Shown: one piece after another, positions 1 through 6,003 of the stretch
How the letters are laid out: each line of letters opens with the position of its first letter
Position numbering within the stretch: the stretch's first letter is position 1
Source: Pseudomonadota bacterium
GTDB taxonomy: Bacteria > Pseudomonadota > Gammaproteobacteria > Steroidobacterales > Woeseiaceae
Direction: 5' to 3'
NCBI GenBank assembly: GCA_022567775.1
Contig: JADFGH010000069.1
Coordinates: 1 to 9,045, forward strand
Length of the DNA stretch: 9,045 nt
Position numbers and translations under genes: made by a program
Notes under the pieces: generated by a model
The model's database searches: none
What the model was told of the DNA's origin: nothing
Seen by the model: the letters and a program-made list of their open reading frames with translations, nothing else

Positions 1-1
1 G

Positions 2-649
2 CCGACGGATGAATGGGAAAATTTTTATGTGGGCGCGGGCCCGGAAAACATCCTGCTGGTTGGCTTCAAAAACGAGGACCTGAGACCGCTCACCGGCAAG
101 ACGCTGCAAGAAGTCGCCGACGAACGCGAAGCGGATCCGGCCGAAACGGCAATTGACCTGGTCATAGAAGATAACAGCCGCGTTGATGCCGTGTATTTCT
201 TCATGTCGGAGGACAATGTTCGCAGGAAGCTCAGGAAGCCATGGGTCAGCTTCGGCTCGGATGCCGGCGCGCCGGCGACCGAAGGCGTTTTTATGAACTC
301 AAACCCGCACCCGCGCGCTTACGGAAATTTTTCCAGGCTGCTGGGAAAATACGTGCGCGATGAAAAAATAATCACCTTGCAGGAGGCCATTCGGCGTATG
401 ACCTCCCTGCCCGCTCACAACATCGGCGTCAGTGACCGCGGTCAGCTACGCGCAGGCTATTTTGCTGACGTCGTTGTCTTCGATCCTGAAAAAATCGCCG
501 ATAAGGCCACGTTCGAGGAACCACACCAGTATGCGACCGGTGTCTGGCATGTTTTCGTCAACGGCAAGCAGGTACTGAAGAACGGCCGGCACACTGGAGC
601 GACACCGGGCCGCGTCGTGCGCGGACCAGGCTGGGATGGGTGGCTATAA
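2..649 (+). CDS. N-acyl-D-amino-acid deacylase (D-aminoacylase), 3' part
   Basis: This is the C-terminal 215 residues of an amidohydrolase-superfamily D-aminoacylase, which hydrolyses N-acyl-D-amino acids to a D-amino acid and a fatty or acetic acid. The frame is open to the left edge; the first possible start in view (GTG at 29) lies inside the fold, so the gene begins outside the window. The diagnostic stretch is FGSDAG, around visible residues 84-89, whose Asp87 corresponds to the catalytic/metal Asp of the family. It is followed by the HPRAYG segment, a T-LQEAIRRMTSLPA helix, and the closing G-FADVVVFDP beta-sandwich and VNGK motifs. The C-terminus ends with the usual GRVVRGPG tail, so this end is complete. 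The N-terminal metal ligands lie outside the window. Substrate specificity cannot be read from this part. The gene converges on the minus-strand block with only 11 bases between stop codons, and no terminator hairpin is visible there. Confidence 0.9.
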   Translation, partial: PTDEWENFYVGAGPENILLVGFKNEDLRPLTGKTLQEVADEREADPAETAIDLVIEDNSRVDAVYFFMSEDNVRRKLRKPWVSFGSDAGAPATEGVFMNSNPHPRAYGNFSRLLGKYVRDEKIITLQEAIRRMTSLPAHNIGVSDRGQLRAGYFADVVVFDPEKIADKATFEEPHQYATGVWHVFVNGKQVLKNGRHTGATPGRVVRGPGWDGWL

Positions 650-660
650 AATACGCCGTT

Positions 661-765
661 TCAGACCCTGACTTTTTCTATCGCTATTCCGAGTAGCGTG
701 ACGCCGATAAGAATCGCGGCGAGTGTCCCGCTTATCTCGCACACCGTAATGATCAGATCTATCAT
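661..765 (-). CDS. possible 34-residue single-span membrane peptide
   Basis: A short frame begins MIDLIITVCEISG and ends IEKVRV. Almost all of it is one hydrophobic helix (about residues 3-28) with a basic C-terminal tail, as in small inner-membrane peptides. The chosen ATG has AGGTG six bases upstream. A longer frame runs back to position 1008, but it crosses into the neighbouring gene in another frame and reads as Arg/Lys/Cys-rich nonsense there, so the short start is preferred. It lies 124 bases downstream of the coiled-coil membrane protein on the same strand and could be co-transcribed with it. I do not recognise a family. Conservation of this peptide in relatives would decide whether it is real. 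Confidence 0.4.
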   Translation of the reverse strand: MIDLIITVCEISGTLAAILIGVTLLGIAIEKVRV

Positions 766-889
766 CTTGTTCACCTGAACGAATTGCTGACTGGCGCAAC
801 ACCCGCCATTCGAGTGCCGCCCGTTTTCAGCTATTCTCGGCGCAACTGCCGCCCCGGTGAATTCGTAAATGTACTTATAAATCAGCGCA

Positions 890-1321
890 TCAGAACGAAA
901 ATGGCCGCAGGTCTTTTTCGGTCTTCGGCAAATGCTTCTCGCGCATTTCTTCGTGCTTTTCAGGAGGAAACTCGTCGTGGATGACTCGAGTGACGTGAGC
1001 CTCGGCAACGATCACCTTGTCATGCAGAATCTTCGCCAGCGCTTTGCCATCTTCGAAGGCTTCTTTTGCTTCCCGCAATATGCGGGGCTTGAGCCGATCG
1101 GCGCGCGCCAGGAGTCTTCGCGCCCTTCTCTCGGCCTTCTGTGCTTTGCGGGCGGATTTTCGAAATTCTTTGCGCGCCTTTTTCATGTCCGCGAGAACGC
1201 GATTGAGCTTGCTGCGTGAGGTCTTTTTCAGCAGTTCCGGGGTGATCATGATCGCCGCAATAAGGAGCGAGGCTAACGCCAGCCAAAGAGCCCAGTTGGA
1301 TTGCAGCGATTCAATGTTCAT
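890..1321 (-). CDS. hypothetical membrane-anchored coiled-coil protein
   Basis: This 143-residue protein is not assigned to a family. Residues about 10-30 form one hydrophobic segment (ALWLALASLLIAAIMI), followed from about residue 32 to 105 by a long highly charged Lys/Arg/Glu/Ala-rich helix without prolines until LKP. That pattern is typical of a coiled coil or extended amphipathic helix. The last 35 residues are acidic/basic mixed with several prolines (EFPPEKHEE, HLPKTEKD). It is probably an inner-membrane anchor with a rod facing the cytoplasm, since positive charge follows the membrane segment. The ATG is the first in frame before the hydrophobic segment; the Shine-Dalgarno match upstream is poor. 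A role cannot be inferred; the opposite-strand frames over the same region are low-complexity mirrors of it. Confidence 0.72.
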   Translation of the reverse strand: MNIESLQSNWALWLALASLLIAAIMITPELLKKTSRSKLNRVLADMKKARKEFRKSARKAQKAERRARRLLARADRLKPRILREAKEAFEDGKALAKILHDKVIVAEAHVTRVIHDEFPPEKHEEMREKHLPKTEKDLRPFSF

Positions 1322-1461
1322 GAGTCAACCATGCGCGGCGTGGATCGACGTTATGGCGATCGCCGAAAAGCGCTTACTTCAATGCCTATCGCATAATTAA
1401 TCCAGACTTTACAGGGGCTTGTCTGTGCGCGAAGTATCAATAATCACATCGCGCAGACGTC

Positions 1462-1504
1462 GTGCCCGGGCGCCACCAATGTGGCACGCCCGGGCACTGT
1501 CTTT
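1462..1504 (+). terminator. strong GC-rich hairpin, terminator-like on the plus strand
   Basis: An 11-base perfect inverted repeat, GTGCCCGGGCG at 1462-1472 and CGCCCGGGCAC at 1487-1497, encloses a second 4-bp stem (CCAC/GTGG at 1473-1476 and 1481-1484) with a CAAT loop. On the plus strand it is followed by TGTCTTTT, giving the form of a Rho-independent terminator. Both flanking genes are on the minus strand, where the hairpin sits about 32 bases past the stop of the DUF4389 gene but has no T run after it. It may still end or stabilise that minus-strand transcript, or block antisense transcription from the left. The structure is seen in the sequence; its role is inferred. Confidence 0.55.
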
Positions 1505-1529
1505 TAATGATGTATGAGCCAGCCAGACG

Positions 1530-1889
1530 TTAGTCTTTGGGCATCGATGTTGGCCAGACGCCGTCAAACGGGAAGGGTTTTTTATCGGTGTTGAAGGTCA
1601 GGTAATCGACGACTTCATACGAATAAATCGCCAGCGAATGACCAAACGCCTTGAGTCCTTCCTTGGTCTCCCCTGTCAGCAGCACGAAGAAGAACTGGAA
1701 CACGACAACCGCGACCATAACAACGCGCGACAGGCCATAGAGAAACGCGAGTACCAGCATAAAAAAGAGCCGTACCCACGTTGATTTCTGCTTGACGTTC
1801 TTTTCCAGGTCGCTGGAGCCGAAATCCTGCTTCTCATCCGCCGTCTCATCAGGCGGCACGTGATCCATCGGTTGATCATTGGTGGTCAT
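1530..1889 (-). CDS. DUF4389 domain inner-membrane protein
   Basis: This 119-residue protein matches the DUF4389 family of proteobacterial membrane proteins. After an acidic, cytoplasmic-looking N-terminus (residues 1-35) there is a membrane region at about 38-72 (WVRLFFMLVLAFLYGLSRVV, then a VVVFQFFFVLLTGE stretch). The family's closing signature follows: GLKAFGHSLAIYSYEVVDYLTFNTDKKPFPF and a final W-P. The Q in VVFQFFFVLLTG and the FNT..-PFPF ending are the features I rely on. The function of the family is not established; it occurs mostly in Gammaproteobacteria. The start has a clear GAGGAAA Shine-Dalgarno sequence a few bases upstream. The next gene upstream on the same strand ends 88 bases away, so the two may share a transcript. 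Confidence 0.88.
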   Translation of the reverse strand: MTTNDQPMDHVPPDETADEKQDFGSSDLEKNVKQKSTWVRLFFMLVLAFLYGLSRVVMVAVVVFQFFFVLLTGETKEGLKAFGHSLAIYSYEVVDYLTFNTDKKPFPFDGVWPTSMPKD

Positions 1890-1977
1890 TTTGTTTCCTC
1901 AATACTCAGGCCAACCCTGACAGGCATATGATAAACCTAAATCATCAGGCCGGGAAACAACAGCTCAAGGGGACTGA

Positions 1978-2259
1978 TCAGACGTCGATGTAGAAAAAGT
2001 AGGCCCCCGCCATAACCATCACGGCCACCAGCGACACCAGCAATTTGCCGGTACCCGCGTCCTCTGTCACGGCGGAGGGCATGGGTTTCTTCAGACCATG
2101 GACACGGGACGCCCGGTCGACCAGCACTTTGGCGTTCGCAAGCCCAAGTCCGGTCGCTTCCCGAAGCATCTTTATCGCTTCGATTTTGCGTCCATCCGCG
2201 ATCGCCCGAATTACGTCCGCAGGAATCTGCCTGTCGGTAATTACAACTTCCTTCTGCAT
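1978..2259 (-). CDS. ribosomal L7/L12 C-terminal-like domain protein with C-terminal membrane anchor
   Basis: This protein has 93 residues. Residues about 12-50 (IPADVIRAIADGRKIEAIKMLREATGLGLANAK, read in parts) have the alpha-alpha-beta pattern and the K-LRE-TGLGL-AK signature of the ribosomal protein bL12 C-terminal domain, in which ALK/IKVVREITGLGLKEAK is the hallmark. It lacks the bL12 N-terminal dimerisation domain and hinge, so it is not the ribosomal stalk protein. A linker is followed by a hydrophobic helix at about 72-91 ending YFFYIDV, so it should be tail-anchored in the inner membrane with the L12-like domain in the cytoplasm. I chose ATG at 2257-2259; a TTG two codons earlier is also in frame. 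The L12 fold often binds translation factors, so a membrane-linked contact with translation is conceivable, but that is inference only. Confidence 0.78.
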   Translation of the reverse strand: MQKEVVITDRQIPADVIRAIADGRKIEAIKMLREATGLGLANAKVLVDRASRVHGLKKPMPSAVTEDAGTGKLLVSLVAVMVMAGAYFFYIDV

Positions 2260-2363
2260 CGTCAATAACCACTCATCAATCCGTGACCACGCAAAAAGTC
2301 TAGCAAATCCGGGGCCTTCGGAACGCTGAGCAAAGTCTCAGTTTTGCGGCTGAACCCATGCCC

Positions 2364-2891
2364 TTATTCGGGCGTGTAACCCCAGACGAAATTATCGCGA
2401 TTCGGCATTTTTACCTGTGGCAGCGATTCTGCATCGATCTCGGCGTCCTCGGCAATGATGTCGTTGACGAACAGCAGGTAAGCCGTGACCGCATAAATAT
2501 CATCATTAGAGAGACTGCCCGGCATTTGAAACGGCATGGCGCGCCGCAGGTAATCGAAAATGGTCGTCGCATACGGCCAGTAACTGCCAACCGTCTTCAG
2601 CGGCTTGGGGCCCGCCAACGAGCCATGGCCACCGGAGAGCACATCGTTCACGCCGCCGGTCCCGTTTTCGCCATGGCAGGCGAGGCAATTCTGGTTGTAT
2701 ATGTCCCTGCCAGTGACGGCATTGCCGGCACCCGCCGGCAGACCGTCGCCGTCCGGCATGATCGTAAAATCAACGGCGGCTAATTCCGTGGCGGTCAATT
2801 CCTGTCCCAGACCGGGGCTGTCATCCGCCAGCGCAGCGCCTGTCCCGATAGCGCCGAGACAAACAAGCAACAGCGCATTACGCATAGACAT
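2364..2891 (-). CDS. periplasmic monoheme cytochrome c, SoxD-like electron acceptor of SoxC
   Basis: This 175-residue class I cytochrome c is predicted to take electrons from the SoxC molybdenum subunit. A Sec signal peptide (MSMRNALLL ... ALA-DD) should be cleaved after residue 22. The heme motif CLACH is at residues 69-73 and the distal ligand is probably Met119 in RRAMP, followed by the usual SLSNDDIYAVTAYLL helix. The surrounding SYWPYATTIFDYLRRAMP segment resembles SoxD-type cytochromes. Paracoccus SoxD is diheme and about twice as long; here there is only one CxxCH, which is closer in architecture to the SorB subunit of sulfite dehydrogenases. The ATG at 2889-2891 has an excellent GGGGAGGT Shine-Dalgarno sequence at about 7 bases and overlaps the 3' end of soxC by 14 bases, which indicates translational coupling. 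A longer frame reaching 2957 lies inside soxC and lacks a sensible N-terminus. Confidence 0.88.
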   Translation of the reverse strand: MSMRNALLLVCLGAIGTGAALADDSPGLGQELTATELAAVDFTIMPDGDGLPAGAGNAVTGRDIYNQNCLACHGENGTGGVNDVLSGGHGSLAGPKPLKTVGSYWPYATTIFDYLRRAMPFQMPGSLSNDDIYAVTAYLLFVNDIIAEDAEIDAESLPQVKMPNRDNFVWGYTPE

Positions 2892-4131
2892 TGGTGACCT
2901 CCCCGACTGCACTAACGGCCCAGGCCTGGATACCGTTGTAATGATAGAAGGCGCCATTGGCCCTGCCCTCTAACACGGCGCTTCGCGTCGGTTGCACATT
3001 GCCCGCATCATCAGTGGCCCTGCTCATAATGACCGCGGGCCCGCCGTCCCAGCGCCACGCAGAGCGGAATCGCGTCAGGCACCTGGACAACACGTGTTCG
3101 TCCAGCGCCGCATCGGCCCAGCTGCTACCGCCATCGGCCGACACCTCAACACGCCTGATCTTGCCGGAACCGCTCCAGGCGATGCCGGATACCTGGTAGG
3201 GTCCGGCCGGGCCCATCGTGAAGCCATGCGACGGGTTGGTGATGATCGATTTGACGCCCATCGGGAACGTGAACAGCCTGGCGATTCCCTCCTCATTCAG
3301 GTCCGAGTATTTGGAGGTCTCATCCTTGGTCATTGCCGGCTGATCCATTACCTTGATGGTGCGCAGCCATTTCACGCAGGCATTACCTTCCCAGCCGGGA
3401 AGGAACAGGCGCATCGGATAACCGTTGCCGGGCCGCAGCCGCTCACCGTTCTGGTACAGAGCCACGATGGCATCGTCCATGACCTTGGCCAGCGGCACGC
3501 TCCTGCTCATCATGGCGGCGTCAGCGCCGTCGGCGATGATCCATTTCGCACCCGGCTTCACGCCGGCTTCGTCCAGCAGCACAGACAAGGGCACGCCGCC
3601 CCACTCGCTGGCGGCGACCAGTCCGTGCAGCACGCCGCAACTCTGCTGCAGCGGCTCCGGCGCTATTAAGCCACCGCTGTTGCCGGAGCACTCGAGGAAC
3701 TGGATCCGGGACTTGATCGGATAACGCGCCAGCGCCTCCAGGCTGAATGACAGGGGTCTTTCCACCATCCCGTGGATGACCAGCCGGTGATCGTCGGGGT
3801 TGATATCCGGGATACCGCTGTGATGCCGCTCAAAATGCAGTCGGCTGGGCGTTATCAGTCCATCGAGAAATTCGAGCGGCGTCCGGGATACGCCGGTACC
3901 GGTCGTCCCGGGCTGCGAAGATACCGCAAGCCGTTTCACATGCGATTCATGAGCAGAGGGCACGCCGTTGTCGCTCATCGGGGCGCCCGGCATTTTCATC
4001 CACGCTTCCCGCTCCACACCACCGGCCTGCGCCGTGAGCAAAGCTGCTCCGCCAGCAACGCCTGCTTTGAGAAAGATTCTGCGATCAAGGAGACCGTTGC
4101 CCGCGACCGGTGTCTGATCCAGCTCAGCCAT
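2878..4131 (-). CDS. soxC: sulfite dehydrogenase molybdopterin subunit SoxC
   Basis: This 417-residue periplasmic molybdenum cofactor protein of the sulfite oxidase family is closest to SoxC. SoxC with SoxD oxidises the sulfane sulfur on SoxYZ, or acts as a sulfite dehydrogenase. The N-terminus carries a twin-arginine signal (DRRIFLK at 16-22 followed by GVAGGAALL), fitting export of a folded cofactor protein. Recognisable blocks are GLITPSRLHFERHHSG near 91-106, HRLVIHGMVERPLSFSLE near 115-132, and the molybdenum-ligand cysteine C148 in FLECSGN. Further on come PMRLFLPGWEGN, KWLRTIKV, DQPAMTKDETSKY, then the C-terminal Mo-cofactor dimerisation domain with VSADGG-SW, LSRCLTRFR-WRWDGG and a YH-NGIQAW ending. 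The length is normal for SoxC. The stop overlaps the cytochrome gene. No soxA, X, Y, Z or B gene is in view, so whether it works inside a full Sox system or alone on sulfite cannot be told. Confidence 0.92.
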   Translation of the reverse strand: MAELDQTPVAGNGLLDRRIFLKAGVAGGAALLTAQAGGVEREAWMKMPGAPMSDNGVPSAHESHVKRLAVSSQPGTTGTGVSRTPLEFLDGLITPSRLHFERHHSGIPDINPDDHRLVIHGMVERPLSFSLEALARYPIKSRIQFLECSGNSGGLIAPEPLQQSCGVLHGLVAASEWGGVPLSVLLDEAGVKPGAKWIIADGADAAMMSRSVPLAKVMDDAIVALYQNGERLRPGNGYPMRLFLPGWEGNACVKWLRTIKVMDQPAMTKDETSKYSDLNEEGIARLFTFPMGVKSIITNPSHGFTMGPAGPYQVSGIAWSGSGKIRRVEVSADGGSSWADAALDEHVLSRCLTRFRSAWRWDGGPAVIMSRATDDAGNVQPTRSAVLEGRANGAFYHYNGIQAWAVSAVGEVTNVYA

Positions 4132-4174
4132 GAATACCCCCGATTATTGTTGTTGGTGCCCGCATACTAATACG

Positions 4175-4188
4175 AAGCGGCGCCGCTT
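4175..4188. promoter_or_regulatory. 14-bp perfect palindrome upstream of soxC
   Basis: AAGCGGCGCCGCTT is fully self-complementary and lies 44 bases before the soxC start, in the 83-base spacer after the small secreted protein gene. It could be an operator for the soxC/cytochrome pair or, read on the minus strand, a weak transcript-end hairpin for the upstream gene. The bases that follow it there (CGTATTAGTATG) are not a convincing T run. GC-rich palindromes of this length also arise by chance. Confidence 0.25.
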
Positions 4189-4214
4189 TGTGACCGAATT
4201 CAATGCCTGCACAG

Positions 4215-4496
4215 TCATTCGCTATCCGCGTACGCCTCGCGACACTCAACCAGCATCCGTTCAATTTTTGCCTGGAACTCTCCCCCGGTACCCATTGCAG
4301 ATGCCTCGTAGGCAAGCTCCGATTTCATGCACCAGGCAACATCGTAGTCGACGCCGGCCAGCATCAGGCCATAATACGCACCCTGTGAGAAGCCCAGGTA
4401 ATAATCGTCGTGAAATACGAGGCCATCTTCCGCAACCAATGCCGATGACAGTGATATCAACAGGATTAGCCCGGCTGCCAGGGACAAATTTTTCAT
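4215..4496 (-). CDS. small secreted protein, unknown function
   Basis: This is a 93-residue exported protein with no family I can name with confidence. Residues 1-22 form a classic Sec signal peptide (MKNLSLAAGLILLISLSS then ALVAED), with likely cleavage after VA at residue 22. The mature part begins with acidic/aromatic residues and has a repeated aromatic-Gly pattern (YYLGFSQGAYYGLML, then AWC). It has two cysteines, Cys56 and Cys85, that could form a disulfide in the periplasm. The helical GF--G pattern with two cysteines loosely recalls Rap1a/Tai-type periplasmic proteins, but the match is too weak to call. A much longer frame extends to 5138, but it runs antisense to an amidohydrolase. 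The chosen ATG has GGAG six bases upstream and starts exactly at a signal peptide. It is upstream of soxC on the same strand and could be the first gene of that operon. Confidence 0.75.
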   Translation of the reverse strand: MKNLSLAAGLILLISLSSALVAEDGLVFHDDYYLGFSQGAYYGLMLAGVDYDVAWCMKSELAYEASAMGTGGEFQAKIERMLVECREAYADSE

Positions 4497-4576
4497 CAAA
4501 GGCTCCACACGCCTGAATTGAAACACGGACTTTACCACCGGCGCGGCGGCCGCCCGTGAATCTACAATTGCGATTT

Positions 4577-4585
4577 TGTTATGCT
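4577..4585 (+). promoter_or_regulatory. candidate extended -10 promoter for the amidohydrolase pair
   Basis: TG at 4577-4578, one base, then TATGCT at 4580-4585 form an extended -10 element (TGnTATnnT). It would start a transcript near 4592, about 40 bases before the first amidohydrolase ATG. No good -35 hexamer is found about 17 bases upstream, which is usual for extended -10 promoters. It lies in the divergent spacer between the secreted-protein gene and the amidohydrolase. A promoter must exist here for the plus strand, but this exact site is only the best-looking candidate. Confidence 0.3.
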
Positions 4586-4632
4586 CGACTCCGTCCACAA
4601 CAACAAGATCAGCAATCCAACCCGGAGCCATC

Positions 4633-6003
4633 ATGAAGATTCTGAGAATCACAGTGTTGCCGTTGTCATTACTTTTCCTGCTGGCGGCGTGCGAACAAGG
4701 CGCAGATAGCGATGGCGCCGCGCCCTGGTCGAGCAGGTATACGCCGTTGCCGTCCGTGGCGACGATCCTGCAGGGCGCCACGGTGCTGACGGGTACCGGC
4801 GAACGCATCGATAATGCCGATGTTGTCATGGATGGCGGCAAGATTATTGCTGTTGGACCGGGTCTCGACGCGGGCAGCATGACGGTCGTCGATGCCGGCG
4901 GCATGTGGATCACCCCCGGCGTCATCGATGTGCACTCGCATCTTGGCGTATACCCATCGCCGCAGGTCAGTGCCCATTCCGATGGCAACGAGGCCACGGC
5001 GCCCAATACCGCCGAAGTCTGGGCCGAACACAGCGTCTGGCCGCAGGACCCGGGCTTTGTCGCGGCACTTGCCGGTGGTGTCACCTCAATGCAAATACTC
5101 CCCGGGTCCGCCAACCTGTTCGGCGGACGCGGCGTCACGCTGAAAAACGTGCCGGGTCAGTCGGTTCAGGAAATGATGTTTCCGGGCGCGCCGCATGGAT
5201 TGAAAATGGCCTGTGGCGAAAATCCGAAGCGTGTCTATGGCAGTCGCGGCACATCGCCGTCGACTCGCATGGGCAATGTTGCCGGCTATCGCAGCGCCTG
5301 GATCGCAGCGGACGACTATCGCAAGAAACTGGCGGCAGCAGAGAAAGGCCGGGGCGAAGCGCCATTACGGGATCTGCAACTCGAGACACTCGCCGGCGTG
5401 CTTGATGGCGAGATTCTCGTGCACAACCACTGCTACCGTGCCGATGAAATGGCGGTCATGATCGATATCGCCAAAGAGTTCGATTACAAGATCAGCGCAT
5501 TCCATCACGCCGTCGAAGCTTACAAAGTTGCCGACATGCTGCGCGAGAATGACATCTGCGCCGCCATCTGGGCGGACTGGTACGGCTTCAAGATGGAAGC
5601 ATTCGACGGCATTCGTGAAAACGCGGCCATCCTCGATCGGGCCGGCACCTGTACAGTCATGCATTCCGACAGTGCCATCGGCATACAGCGCCTGAACCAG
5701 GAAAGTGCGAAAGTGATCGGCGCCGCAGCCAAAGTCGGTATCGATATCCCGCCGGAGCGCGCGGTTCGCTGGTTCACCAGTAACGCTGCCAAAGCACTCG
5801 GCATCGACGGCGTCACGGGTTCACTCGAACCCGGTAAAATGGCTGACGTCACCGTGTGGAGCGGCAACCCGTTCAGCGTCTATACCAAAGCCGAGCGCGT
5901 CTACATTGACGGCGCGCTCGTGTTCGACCGTCACAATCCTGACGTGAATCCGGTGACCGATTTCAGCCTGGGGACTTCTGCGCTCCATGGAGGTGCGCAA
6001 TGA
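4633..6003 (+). CDS. lipoprotein amidohydrolase (imidazolonepropionase-like), complete active site
   Basis: This 456-residue metal-dependent amidohydrolase belongs to the COG1228/imidazolonepropionase-like group, whose characterised members hydrolyse cyclic amides or dipeptides. The substrate here is unknown. It carries a lipoprotein signal with lipobox LAAC, Cys20 being the acylated residue, so it should be membrane-tethered on the periplasmic side. The fold's metal ligands are all visible: H101 and H103 in VIDVHSH, the candidate carboxylated K191 in GLKMACGENPKRVYG, H264/H266 in VHNH, H291/H292 in FHHAVEAYKVA, and D346 in MHSDS. The C-terminal sandwich closes with GSLEPGKMADVTVWSGNP. The ATG at 4633 is preferred over an upstream frame opening at 4576 because it has GGAG six bases upstream and starts a proper lipoprotein signal. 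The stop overlaps the next start (ATGA at 6000-6003), so the next gene is translationally coupled. Confidence 0.9.
   Translation: MKILRITVLPLSLLFLLAACEQGADSDGAAPWSSRYTPLPSVATILQGATVLTGTGERIDNADVVMDGGKIIAVGPGLDAGSMTVVDAGGMWITPGVIDVHSHLGVYPSPQVSAHSDGNEATAPNTAEVWAEHSVWPQDPGFVAALAGGVTSMQILPGSANLFGGRGVTLKNVPGQSVQEMMFPGAPHGLKMACGENPKRVYGSRGTSPSTRMGNVAGYRSAWIAADDYRKKLAAAEKGRGEAPLRDLQLETLAGVLDGEILVHNHCYRADEMAVMIDIAKEFDYKISAFHHAVEAYKVADMLRENDICAAIWADWYGFKMEAFDGIRENAAILDRAGTCTVMHSDSAIGIQRLNQESAKVIGAAAKVGIDIPPERAVRWFTSNAAKALGIDGVTGSLEPGKMADVTVWSGNPFSVYTKAERVYIDGALVFDRHNPDVNPVTDFSLGTSALHGGAQ

Noticed and set aside
1017..1400. 127-residue plus-strand frame opposite the coiled-coil protein
   Set aside because: It is a low-complexity Ser/Arg/Ala/Phe mirror of the Lys/Arg/Ala-rich coiled coil; the minus-strand protein has the sensible membrane segment and helix.
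1978..2259. Annotation as rplL (ribosomal protein bL12)
   Set aside because: It lacks the N-terminal dimerisation domain and hinge, has a C-terminal membrane helix, and has no rplJ or rpoB neighbours.
2992..3669. 225-residue plus-strand frame opposite soxC
   Set aside because: It is a shadow of the well-recognised soxC coding sequence: His/Arg/Gly-rich, no Shine-Dalgarno-led start, no recognisable domain.
4497..5138. N-terminal extension of the minus-strand secreted-protein frame, making a 307-residue protein
   Set aside because: The extension runs antisense to the lipoprotein amidohydrolase, is Pro/Ser/Thr-rich with no family signature, and puts the signal peptide in the middle of the protein. 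The internal ATG has its own Shine-Dalgarno sequence.
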